64,000 nucleotides of DNA from Provencibacterium sp. GTDB lineage: Bacteria > Bacillota > Clostridia > Oscillospirales > Ruminococcaceae. Shown in pieces: positions 31,754 to 39,585 of the stretch. The notes beneath the pieces are model-generated. The model ran no database searches, was not told the DNA's origin, and saw nothing but the letters and a program-made list of their open reading frames with translations. The stretch is taken from NCBI GenBank assembly GCA_022792175.1, contig JAAWAN010000022.1, positions 186,001 through 250,000 of the forward strand. Reading direction: 5' to 3'. How positions within the stretch are numbered: the first letter of the stretch is position 1; each line of letters opens with the position of its first letter. Both the position numbers and the translations under genes were made by a program.

Positions 31754-32776
31754 CGCCTCCGGCGCCTCCAGAAAAGCGGCCGCCAGCCGGGCGGCATTCA
31801 GAATATCGCCGGTATCCACCAGGCAGACGGGAGTGTTCTCATAGCGGCAGGGGATGCCGATTTCCACAACCGGTACTGAAAGGCCGGCCGGCGGCGGCCC
31901 GCCCGCGGCGGCGGATGGCGCTGTTACCTCCAGCTGCCAGGGAATATGGTGAAGCCGGGCAGCCGCTTCCAGCCGGCAGCGCAGAAAGCGCGGCAGGAGA
32001 TTGCCGGGCAGCATTCCGCCATAGGCGCGGATCACCGGCCCCTCGCCCAGGCGGGAAGAGGGCTGCAGAAGGGGCGCCCCGCTGCCGGCGGCGCCAAAGC
32101 TCAGAACCAGCTGGGGAGAAAGAGCCTGCGCTGCGGCCAGCATTCCCCTTTTCCCCAGCCTTCCCTGTACTGCCGCGCAGGCGACAATGTTCGCTGGCGC
32201 GGCCGCCCTTTTCAGCAGGCGCATTGTGCAGATGAGCGCGGCGCAGCCCGACCGGGCTGCCATACTCCGCCCGGAGAACAGGCTTTTTCCAATGCTTTCG
32301 CCGCGCCGGCTGCTGACTGCGGGGTCTCCGATGGCAATCCCCCTGTTTTCGGCGGCCCGTCGGCTGCGTGCACCGACATCCAGCGCCAGCAGCGGCCCGT
32401 TCGGCAGCTCCTGCCCGGCCGGCTGCGGGCCGCAGACAGCCGGCAGCATCCCCTGCGACGTATAAAGGGTGTAGTCCTGGTTCTGCAGCGGCTGCGGCGC
32501 GGGAGGGCCGATGGGGAGAAGCAGCAGCGTTCCGGAAGAGGTGATGCTGCTGAGCATAAAGCCGGGTTCATCCATGTCGGCCGTCAGCAGGATGACGGGC
32601 GCATCCGCCTCCCCTTTTCTCCAAAAAAGATGGCTGCCCAGTTTGTCCGTCCGGTGTTCGTCGCACCAGCCGGACATCTCCTCTGCGAAGATGAGGCCGA
32701 TATCCTCTTCAAAGCCGGAGGGGCCAAAGGCGCTGTCCAGCCGCTGCAGCAGAGCGGTTAAAGCCTGTTGGTTCAT
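31748..32776 (-). CDS. M42 aminopeptidase-like protein that has lost its metal ligands
   Basis: This 342-residue protein aligns in plan with M42 metallo-aminopeptidases: LDSAFGPSGFEEDI near residue 12, TDKLGSHL near 43, LALDVGA near 130, GCAALICTMRLL near 177, and VPVVEIGIPCRYEN near 301. Every expected metal or catalytic position is altered: the AHxDE motif reads ADMDE (66-70), the paired Asp reads AA (173-174), the paired Glu reads QGRLG (204-208), the Asp-Val motif reads FGAAG (227-231), and the last His reads Asn314. The frame is intact, so it may be a maintained pseudoenzyme. It lies downstream of the spoIVA operon on the same strand, behind a hairpin. Confidence 0.75.
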   Translation of the reverse strand: MNQQALTALLQRLDSAFGPSGFEEDIGLIFAEEMSGWCDEHRTDKLGSHLFWRKGEADAPVILLTADMDEPGFMLSSITSSGTLLLLPIGPPAPQPLQNQDYTLYTSQGMLPAVCGPQPAGQELPNGPLLALDVGARSRRAAENRGIAIGDPAVSSRRGESIGKSLFSGRSMAARSGCAALICTMRLLKRAAAPANIVACAAVQGRLGKRGMLAAAQALSPQLVLSFGAAGSGAPLLQPSSRLGEGPVIRAYGGMLPGNLLPRFLRCRLEAAARLHHIPWQLEVTAPSAAAGGPPPAGLSVPVVEIGIPCRYENTPVCLVDTGDILNAARLAAAFLEAPEAL

Positions 32777-32837
32777 GGGAATAATGACTCCTTTTTAAAT
32801 AGATAAAGAGAGGGAAAAAGCTGCCTGCGGGCTTTAA

Positions 32838-32881
32838 AAAGAGGCTGTAAAAAAACATCCGCGTTTTTTTACAGCCTCTTT
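32838..32881 (-). terminator. Palindrome-family hairpin after spoIVA
   Basis: AAAGAGGCTGTAAAAAAAC (32838-32856) pairs perfectly with GTTTTTTTACAGCCTCTTT (32863-32881) around a 6-base loop. It separates spoIVA from the M42-like gene and shares the family pattern. Confidence 0.75.
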
Positions 32882-32986
32882 AAAAAGGTGCTTTCGGGCT
32901 CGGGAAACGGCCCGGATTTTGCGGCAAAAGGCGCGAAAGCCTCGCTTTTTCTTTCTGCAGGAAATGGGTGTTATAGCCCCTCCGGG

Positions 32987-34462
32987 CTAGAGGATGATGC
33001 AGATAAGTCCTCCGCATCCTTCGTTGATAATGCGTTCAATCGTCTCCTGCAGGCGCATGCGCGCATCGACCGGCATGCGGTAGAGCTTGTTGTGCAGTCC
33101 CTCGTTGACCAGGTCATGCAGGCTCTTGCCGAAGATGTTGGAATCCCAGATTTTTTCCGGAGACTCCTCAAATTCCTTGAGCAGGTACATGACCAGCTCC
33201 TCTGACTGCTTTTCACTGCCGACGATGGGGGAAACCTCGGTGTTGATTTCGGCGCGCATCATATGGATGCTCGGCGCGGAGGCGCGCAGGCGTACCCCAT
33301 AGCGTCCGCCCTGTTTGACAATCTCCGGCTCCTCGAGCACCAGCTCCTCCAGCGAGGGCATGACAATGCCATAGCCGGTAGCGGCCACCTCCTCGAGCGC
33401 GCCCTCAATTTTTTCAAATTTGTGCTTAATCTCTGCCAGGCGCACCATCTGCGGCATCAGCTCCTCCTCGCTTTCGATGGTGAGGCCGGTTTCCTCCGAA
33501 AGAATCCGGTAGAACAAATCCTGCGGCAGCAGGATTTCCATGCGCACGCTGCCTGCCCCAAGGTCAACCGATTTCACCCGGGCAGCGGCGATATTTTCGC
33601 ACTCCTCCAGCTTTTTAAAGCGGCTGCCTGCTTCGCTCAGGCATTCAAGCCCCTGCGCGCAGCTGCAGATGCACTCATAAACATTTGCCTTCAGCCAGTG
33701 TCCCCGCTCGAGCGCAACAATCCAGCGCGGAAGCTCGAAGCGCACCTCCTGAAGGGGAAACTGGAAAAGCAGCTCGGAGAGCAGCTCCTTAATATCCCGC
33801 TCCTCCAGCTCGAGACAGCTTTTGGCAATGACGGGAACGCCGTATTTTTCCGTAAGCCCGGCGGCCAGCGCCTGTGTCTGCTCCGAACGGGGGTGCACCG
33901 AATTGAGCAGAACAACAAACGGCTTGTGGATGCCTTTGAGCTCCTCCACCACCCGCTGCTCCGCCTCCTCATATTCCTCGCGCGGCAGGTCGGTAATGCT
34001 GCCATCGGTCGTAACGACCAGGCCGATGGTTGAGTGTTCGTTAATTACCTTCTGGGTGCCGATTTCGGCCGCCATATTGAAGGGGATTTCGTTTTCAAAC
34101 CAGGGGGTCATCACCATGCGGGGCTGGTCGTTTTCGATATAGCCGAGCGAGGAAGGGATGATATAGCCCACGCAGTCGATCATGCGCACATTCATCGTCA
34201 CATCCTCGCCGATCTGGATGGCGACCGCCTCCTCCGGCACGAACTTCGGCTCGGTGGTCATGATGGTTTTCCCGCCGGCCGACTGGGGCAGCTCGTCAAT
34301 AGCGCGCTGGCGCTTAAAATCCCCCTCGATCCGCTCAATGACCACCGTCTCCATAAATCGCTTGATAAAGGTGGATTTCCCGGTTCGGACCGGCCCCACC
34401 ACGCCGATGTAGATATCCCCGCCGGTGCGGCGGGCAATATCCTGATAGATGTTTTCCTGCAT
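32987..34462 (-). CDS. spoIVA: Stage IV sporulation protein A, spore coat scaffold ATPase
   Basis: This 491-residue protein closely matches the length of SpoIVA (about 492). It begins NIYQDIARRTGGDIYIGVVG and carries the Walker A motif GPVRTGKSTFIKRFME near residue 22, then a GTPase-like domain, a middle domain and a conserved C-terminal segment ending CGGLICIIL. SpoIVA polymerises using ATP on the forespore surface as the base of the spore coat and is made under sigma-E in the mother cell. ATG at 34462 follows AGGAGGAGGG. It lies 13 bp after the DUF3794-LysM gene and shares its candidate sigma-E promoter. Confidence 0.96.
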   Translation of the reverse strand: MQENIYQDIARRTGGDIYIGVVGPVRTGKSTFIKRFMETVVIERIEGDFKRQRAIDELPQSAGGKTIMTTEPKFVPEEAVAIQIGEDVTMNVRMIDCVGYIIPSSLGYIENDQPRMVMTPWFENEIPFNMAAEIGTQKVINEHSTIGLVVTTDGSITDLPREEYEEAEQRVVEELKGIHKPFVVLLNSVHPRSEQTQALAAGLTEKYGVPVIAKSCLELEERDIKELLSELLFQFPLQEVRFELPRWIVALERGHWLKANVYECICSCAQGLECLSEAGSRFKKLEECENIAAARVKSVDLGAGSVRMEILLPQDLFYRILSEETGLTIESEEELMPQMVRLAEIKHKFEKIEGALEEVAATGYGIVMPSLEELVLEEPEIVKQGGRYGVRLRASAPSIHMMRAEINTEVSPIVGSEKQSEELVMYLLKEFEESPEKIWDSNIFGKSLHDLVNEGLHNKLYRMPVDARMRLQETIERIINEGCGGLICIIL

Positions 34463-34475
34463 AAGGACCCTCCTC

Positions 34476-36011
34476 CTATACAATCGGTATCAGCAGCATG
34501 CGTTTTTCCTGCAGGGTGGTCTGCTCGAGCGCGTTTTCCTCCATGACTGCCTGCAGGGAGGTGTTATAGCGCTTGGCAATTTCCCAGACATCCTCGCCGC
34601 CGGCGGCATAGTAGATAACCAGGCTGGCATCCCGGTTTCGCTCTTTGGGCTTTTCGGTATCGCAGGAGATACCGAGCGCCGCCTTCGGACGCAGCAGCGA
34701 ATAGATGCAGCCGCCCACGGAAATTTCACAGCGGCACTCGAGCGAGGCGGTGCCGGACATGCTGAAGGAAACCGAGAGAACAGCGGCGCGCGGCGAGAAG
34801 CACAAAGTCCCCTCCCCCTCATCGACCGGTATGCGGTATTCGCATTCCTCCGCCTGTTCGCTGTAGGAAATCTCCCCCTGCTCCCCGCAGGTGAACATGC
34901 AGTAGAGAAGGCTGAAAACAGCGATGGCCGCCCCGCTTTCACTGCGCACGGAGATATCGGTGATAAGGCAGCCGAGGTCGAGAACGGCTGAGGCATTTTC
35001 CGGAAGCGGGAAACTGCATTTATGCATGCAGGTATCCTCCGCCACCCGCAAAAGGTTCAGGCAGCTGATAGGGGCACGTTCCATTTTGCAGTCATAGTCG
35101 GTGGAGTAACAGTCGGTAATGAGCCCCAGCTTCTGACGGCGGTGGGCGCGCACCTGTGCACCTAATGTGCAGTCGGCGGCGAGCAGGCGGCTTTCCCCCT
35201 CCAAATCGGCCTTGGGGGTGAGCTCGCAGGAGAGAACAAAGAGGGATACATCGCAGGTGCATTCCTCATCAATCCCTTCCACATCCACAATCTGGCTGAC
35301 AGGAAGGGAATATTCCATTGTTTCCGGATGTCCGCCTTCAGTTTCCGGCTGATAGAGGATATGCAGCGCCAGCTCTCCCTTGATAATGACTTTGCCGCTG
35401 ATGACCTTATAGTCTCCCAGCCTGCAGCAGCAGCTCTCGCGGATGACATTGCGGATGGCCGGCTTCTGGGAGGAGAGCTCGAGATCCTCGTGCATGCTCC
35501 ATTGCCGCGCAGTATCCGAGGTGATTTCGGTCACATCGCAGGCAGAGGTCTTGAGCTGAATGCCGCAGCCGGAGGCATCGCAGACAAGCTCCTGGTTCTG
35601 GCGGGAGAAAACGCGGCACTCAATGCTCACCGCGCAGCGGATTTCAAGCCTGCGCTGGTTCACCGCCCGGCAGTTTACATAGTCGGTCCGGCAGCTGGTA
35701 TCCACGATCGGATCGGCGGCCTGCAGGCCCAGCTCGGCGCTTTTGGTATAGGGGAGGCGCTGCTCGATGCAGCGAATCGTCTGATCCGCGCTCAGGTAGT
35801 ATACTTTGCAGGTGCAGGTCATATCCACCGTCAGCTTGCCGCCGCCCGCCTGCGCGTTGGTGATGCGCGGCAGACAGAAGCAGCGCAGGATTTTGACAAT
35901 ATCCGGGCAGTAATCCGGGAGCAGCAGATCGCTTTCAATGGGCTGCTCGAGCGTCCCCTCATAGGCGATTTCGTTTATGATAACCGATTGCCTGCCGATA
36001 TTCAGTTCCAT
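34476..36011 (-). CDS. DUF3794 (SPOCS) and LysM-domain spore protein
   Basis: The 511-residue protein contains an N-terminal region and DUF3794/SPOCS modules (one near residues 30-120, a second near 170-260 and a related stretch near 310-410) and a C-terminal LysM domain from about residue 455 (YYAAGGEDVWEIAKRYNTS, then a LIPIV end). It has many cysteines. Members of this family are found in spore-forming Firmicutes and are thought to sit in spore coat or cortex layers, with LysM binding peptidoglycan. ATG at 36011 is preferred over 36020 because AAAGGGGA would be one base from the latter. It is the first gene of an operon with spoIVA. Confidence 0.88.
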   Translation of the reverse strand: MELNIGRQSVIINEIAYEGTLEQPIESDLLLPDYCPDIVKILRCFCLPRITNAQAGGGKLTVDMTCTCKVYYLSADQTIRCIEQRLPYTKSAELGLQAADPIVDTSCRTDYVNCRAVNQRRLEIRCAVSIECRVFSRQNQELVCDASGCGIQLKTSACDVTEITSDTARQWSMHEDLELSSQKPAIRNVIRESCCCRLGDYKVISGKVIIKGELALHILYQPETEGGHPETMEYSLPVSQIVDVEGIDEECTCDVSLFVLSCELTPKADLEGESRLLAADCTLGAQVRAHRRQKLGLITDCYSTDYDCKMERAPISCLNLLRVAEDTCMHKCSFPLPENASAVLDLGCLITDISVRSESGAAIAVFSLLYCMFTCGEQGEISYSEQAEECEYRIPVDEGEGTLCFSPRAAVLSVSFSMSGTASLECRCEISVGGCIYSLLRPKAALGISCDTEKPKERNRDASLVIYYAAGGEDVWEIAKRYNTSLQAVMEENALEQTTLQEKRMLLIPIV

Positions 36012-36046
36012 AGGACCCATTCCCCTTTATTATTTTCTACTAGCCC

Positions 36047-36076
36047 AATATATGAGGACACGCTTCAGGATTATGT
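36047..36076 (-). promoter_or_regulatory. Candidate sigma-E promoter of the DUF3794-LysM/spoIVA operon
   Basis: On the minus strand ACATAAT (36070-36076) and CATATATT (36047-36054) are 15 bases apart and lie about 36 bases before the start codon. They fit the sigma-E pattern of an ATA-type -35 and a CATA(T/C)A(N)T -10, as known for spoIVA in Bacillus. Confidence 0.65.
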
Positions 36077-36269
36077 CAAAAGTGGGCCTCAGAAAATAAA
36101 AGCTTTTTACATCGCTTTGGGGCAGAAACAGGCAGCCGCTGCCGGAAAGGGCCCTGCTGTTTGCCGCAATCTGCCAAAGGAAAGCTGCGGGTAGGCCAAA
36201 ACAGCGCTGCAGGCTTCTCTTTGGGCGGCAAAAGTAGAAAAAGCGGAGGTGGAAAAATGGGGGGAGAGA

Positions 36270-36298
36270 TTGTAGAATGGAGAAAAATCGTGTATAAT
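36270..36298 (+). promoter_or_regulatory. Sigma-A promoter of the Sel1-repeat gene
   Basis: TTGTAG (36270-36275) and TATAAT (36293-36298) are 17 bases apart, leaving a leader of about 105 bases. Confidence 0.65.
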
Positions 36299-36407
36299 GA
36301 AGAAAGCGGCCGGGCGGGGAATGCCGGCTCCCGGCTTTGCCCGGCATAATCGCCGAATGGCCTGATATATACTATAACCGGACAACCATCGGAAAGGATG
36401 AGGGAGA

Positions 36408-38696
36408 TTGCCGAATAAAAACTTGACTATTATGGTGGAACAGGATGTAGACGGATACCTTTTTCATGTTACCCGGGCGGACGACGGGCAGAAACGCAAG
36501 CGCCAGAAGCTGCGCTTCAGCTTTTCGGATGAGGCCGGTCTGATTGAGGTACCCAAGGCCTCGCAGATGCGCGAATATTGCACCGATGGCCGCTTTCGTT
36601 TTGAGCAGGTGGCAAAGGCGGACCTTTTCGGCGGGAAGGATGCGCAGATTTTCATTCCCTTTAAGCTCTTTGACTGGATGAAGAGCGGCCGCTGTTTGCA
36701 GGCGCAGGTGCAGGTCATTGCAGATAACGGGACTATCAGCGGGGAGGGAGAGCTGCCGCTGATGATTGATGGCTCCAACCGGGCGGTGAAATATACCGTT
36801 CAGGCCTATCTGCAGTATATCGGCCTGCAGGGGAGCGATGCGGAGAGAATTGCCTTTGCCGAGAAATTTGTTCAGAAGCCGGATGTAGCCAACACCGAGG
36901 CGGTGGTGGCGATGCTGAACACCATGGCGCAGAAAAACAGCGATGGCATGGCGGAATTCTGCCTCTATCAGCTGTATGGCAACCCCAGCTTCATGCAGAA
37001 GGATGCGGCTGCCTCCCGCGCATGGCTGGAGAAGGCGGGAGAGAAGCAGTGCGACAAAGCCCTGCGGGTGCTCGAGGAGGAGGCGGCCGAGCAGAACCGC
37101 CTTGCCGCCAAGGAGGGCAGCCCGATTCCCGATTCGCTCGAGGAATGCACCGCCTGCGCCCGCTCGGGCAACAAGGAGGCGCAGTTTGAGCTCTACCGCC
37201 GCCTGCAGGAGACGAATCCCACCGAGGCAGGCGAATGGCTGATGAAATCGGCCTCGGCCGGTTTTGACCCCGCCGTGGAGGCACTGGAGGAGTACTATGC
37301 CCGGCAGTATCAGGTGGAGGGGGATGTCAACAGCTATATCGGCCAGCTGCAGGAGGCAGCCGAGCGGCAGTCCACCTCGGCGCTCTACCGGCTGTTTGAT
37401 ATCTATTATACCGGCGCCTGCCTGGGGCGCGGCATGAAAAAGGATATGCGCGCGGCGCTGGAGTATTTGAAAAAGGCGGCGGACAGCGGCAGAAAGGAGG
37501 CCTGCTATCGGCTGTGGCAGACCTTTGAGGAGGGCAACGACCTTCTCGTGGATGCCGCTGAGGCGGTGGAATACTTAAAGCGCGCCGCGGATGCGGGTAT
37601 CCCCATGGCGATGAACGATCTGGGAGAGCTGTATGTGACCGGCCGGATTGTCACGCGGGATGATGAGGCGGGCATCGCGCTCATCCGGCGCGCGGCGGAT
37701 GAAAACTGCTTTGATGCACAGATGCGCGTTTACCGCATGGCGCTCGAGGGCAGATATTACCACATTCTGTTTGATATCGATCCGCAGGGCGCCTACCGGC
37801 TGCTCACCGGCTATGCCAATGAGAGCGGCAACTGCCTGGCACAGTACCGGCTCTGGCAGACCTACACCGAGGATAACCCTGTTTCGCTGACCCGCCCGGA
37901 GGCGCTCGGCTTTCTGGAAAAGGCGGCGGCGGGGATGCATGAGCCGGCGATATATACCCTTGCGGGCGTTCTGCTGGATGGGCGCTATCGCGATATCGAT
38001 ACGGTGCGCGGGCAGGAGCTGCTGGAAAAAGGCGCGAAGCTGGGAAGCGCCCGCTCGCAGTTTGCACTGTTTGAGCTCTACTATACCGGAAGCTATCTGG
38101 CGCTGAAGGCGCCGGTCAACAAGGAGCGCGCCTATAAATGGATCAGCGCCGCCTCCCAGTCGCTGCCTGAGGCGCAGGAAAAAATGTGGGAGATGTTTGT
38201 TTCCGGCAATGAAATGGGTATTGAGCAGCAGGAAGCGCTCGATATGCTCTTTGCCTCGGCGCGCCACAACTGCGGCGATGCACTGTATGCAGCGGCCGGG
38301 CTGTTTGCGGAGGGCAAATATGTTTCCAGCGATGTGGTGCGCGCTGTCCGCTATCTGAATCTGGCGGCGCAGGGCCGGCACGCCCGCGCACGGTATAAGC
38401 TCTATGAGGTTTACGACAGCGGGAGCTTTTTTGGCCAGCCGGTGGAAAAGGACCCCAAAACCGGATACCGGATGCTGCTTCTCAGCGCCGAGCAGGGCTT
38501 CCCGGAGGCCTGCAGAGAGGTCTGCCGGCTCTTCTCTGAGGGGAAGGGCAGCGGCATGATCGACCGCACCTTCGCAGAGAGCTGCGGGCTGAAGGAAGCC
38601 CCCACTTCCAGGGATGGGCAGCCGGAAAGGGCAGATAAAAAGGCGGACAAAAAGGCCTCTGCAGGTGCCGAAGAGGCGGAGAAGGCCGGGCAGTAG
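36408..38696 (+). CDS. Sel1-like repeat protein
   Basis: This 762-residue protein has no signal peptide. After an N-terminal domain of about 130 residues that I do not recognise (early MVEQDVDGYLFHVTRADDG), it is a solenoid of Sel1-type repeats of 36-44 residues to about residue 720, for example ALEYLKKAADSGRKEACYRLW and AVEYLKRAADAGIPMAMNDLG. It ends in a Lys/Ala/Glu-rich tail. Sel1 proteins are protein-protein scaffolds. The start is TTG at 36408, set by AAAGGATGAGG. Only 2 bp separate it from the following TIM-barrel gene, so the two are co-translated, an odd pairing. Confidence 0.88.
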   Translation: MPNKNLTIMVEQDVDGYLFHVTRADDGQKRKRQKLRFSFSDEAGLIEVPKASQMREYCTDGRFRFEQVAKADLFGGKDAQIFIPFKLFDWMKSGRCLQAQVQVIADNGTISGEGELPLMIDGSNRAVKYTVQAYLQYIGLQGSDAERIAFAEKFVQKPDVANTEAVVAMLNTMAQKNSDGMAEFCLYQLYGNPSFMQKDAAASRAWLEKAGEKQCDKALRVLEEEAAEQNRLAAKEGSPIPDSLEECTACARSGNKEAQFELYRRLQETNPTEAGEWLMKSASAGFDPAVEALEEYYARQYQVEGDVNSYIGQLQEAAERQSTSALYRLFDIYYTGACLGRGMKKDMRAALEYLKKAADSGRKEACYRLWQTFEEGNDLLVDAAEAVEYLKRAADAGIPMAMNDLGELYVTGRIVTRDDEAGIALIRRAADENCFDAQMRVYRMALEGRYYHILFDIDPQGAYRLLTGYANESGNCLAQYRLWQTYTEDNPVSLTRPEALGFLEKAAAGMHEPAIYTLAGVLLDGRYRDIDTVRGQELLEKGAKLGSARSQFALFELYYTGSYLALKAPVNKERAYKWISAASQSLPEAQEKMWEMFVSGNEMGIEQQEALDMLFASARHNCGDALYAAAGLFAEGKYVSSDVVRAVRYLNLAAQGRHARARYKLYEVYDSGSFFGQPVEKDPKTGYRMLLLSAEQGFPEACREVCRLFSEGKGSGMIDRTFAESCGLKEAPTSRDGQPERADKKADKKASAGAEEAEKAGQ

Positions 38697-38698
38697 CC

Positions 38699-39466
38699 AT
38701 GGGGATGCACCTTTGCGTCTGCATCGATGCGCTTTTCCCGGAGAAGGACTTTATGAGCGGGCTGCAGCAGGCGGCCGGCTGCGGCTACCGCTGGTATGAG
38801 TTCTGGAGCTGGCAGGGCAGGGACCTGCCGCTTATCCGCCGTGAGGCCGACCGGCTGGGGATGCGGCATGCCGGCTGCTGCGTCCCCTTTATCCCGCTGA
38901 CCGAGCCGGGGAGGCGGGAGGAGTTTCTGAGGGGCCTGCGGCAGTCGCTGGGCGCGCTGCAGGCGCTGGGCGGTTCGCTGCTGATTGCGCAGGTGGGTCC
39001 TGATACGGGTGAGCCGCGTGAGGAGCAGCACCGCTCGATTGTCGAGGGGCTGCGCGCCGCGGCACCAATGCTCGAGGAGGCCGGGGCGATGCTGGTGATC
39101 GAGCCGCTGAACCTGCGGGTCGATCATGCCGGGTACTATCTGAGCGAATCGGAGGAGGCCTTTTCTCTCATCGAAGAAACCGGCTCCCCGGCCATAAAGG
39201 TATTGTTTGATATCTACCACCAGCAGATAACCGAGGGGGACCTCATCCGGCGGATAAGCGCCCATATCGGCCAGATCGGGCATTTTCATGCCGCCGGCAA
39301 TCCCGGCCGGCATGAGCTGGATATCGGGGAGATTTACTATCCGGCTATTTTAAAGGCTGCCGCTGAGGCAGGCTACAGCGGCCGTGTCGGGCTGGAATAC
39401 CGGCCGCAGGCGGATGTGCGCGCCGGGCTTGCCCGCATGGCAGAGAGCTTTTCGGCCTATCTTTGA
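38699..39466 (+). CDS. Hydroxypyruvate isomerase-like TIM-barrel protein
   Basis: This 255-residue protein belongs to the xylose isomerase-like TIM-barrel superfamily, near the hydroxypyruvate isomerase (Hyi) group. Metal ligand motifs are visible: Glu in MLVIEPLNLRVDHAGYYL near residue 138, Asp-x-x-His in KVLFDIYHQQITEGD near residue 172, His in IGHFHAAGNPGRHELD near residue 200, and Glu in GRVGLEYRPQ near residue 235. Such enzymes isomerise small keto/aldo sugars with a divalent metal; the precise substrate is unknown. It starts two bases after the Sel1 gene's stop and has no clear separate ribosome site. Confidence 0.82.
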   Translation: MGMHLCVCIDALFPEKDFMSGLQQAAGCGYRWYEFWSWQGRDLPLIRREADRLGMRHAGCCVPFIPLTEPGRREEFLRGLRQSLGALQALGGSLLIAQVGPDTGEPREEQHRSIVEGLRAAAPMLEEAGAMLVIEPLNLRVDHAGYYLSESEEAFSLIEETGSPAIKVLFDIYHQQITEGDLIRRISAHIGQIGHFHAAGNPGRHELDIGEIYYPAILKAAAEAGYSGRVGLEYRPQADVRAGLARMAESFSAYL

Positions 39467-39585
39467 GAGCAGATTTTTCACATTTTGAAGAGAGGACGGC
39501 CGGGAAAATATAAATAAGAAGGGCCGCGGCCTGTCGGAAACAGACCGGCAGGCCGCGCCGCCCGAAAAATCAGGAGGGGTTTAAA

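Larger units (their letters stand above)
36012..36407. other. Divergent intergenic region between the spore operon and the Sel1 gene
   Basis: The 396-bp gap carries a sigma-E type promoter for the left operon and a sigma-A type promoter for the right gene. No small gene was recognised. Confidence 0.5.
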
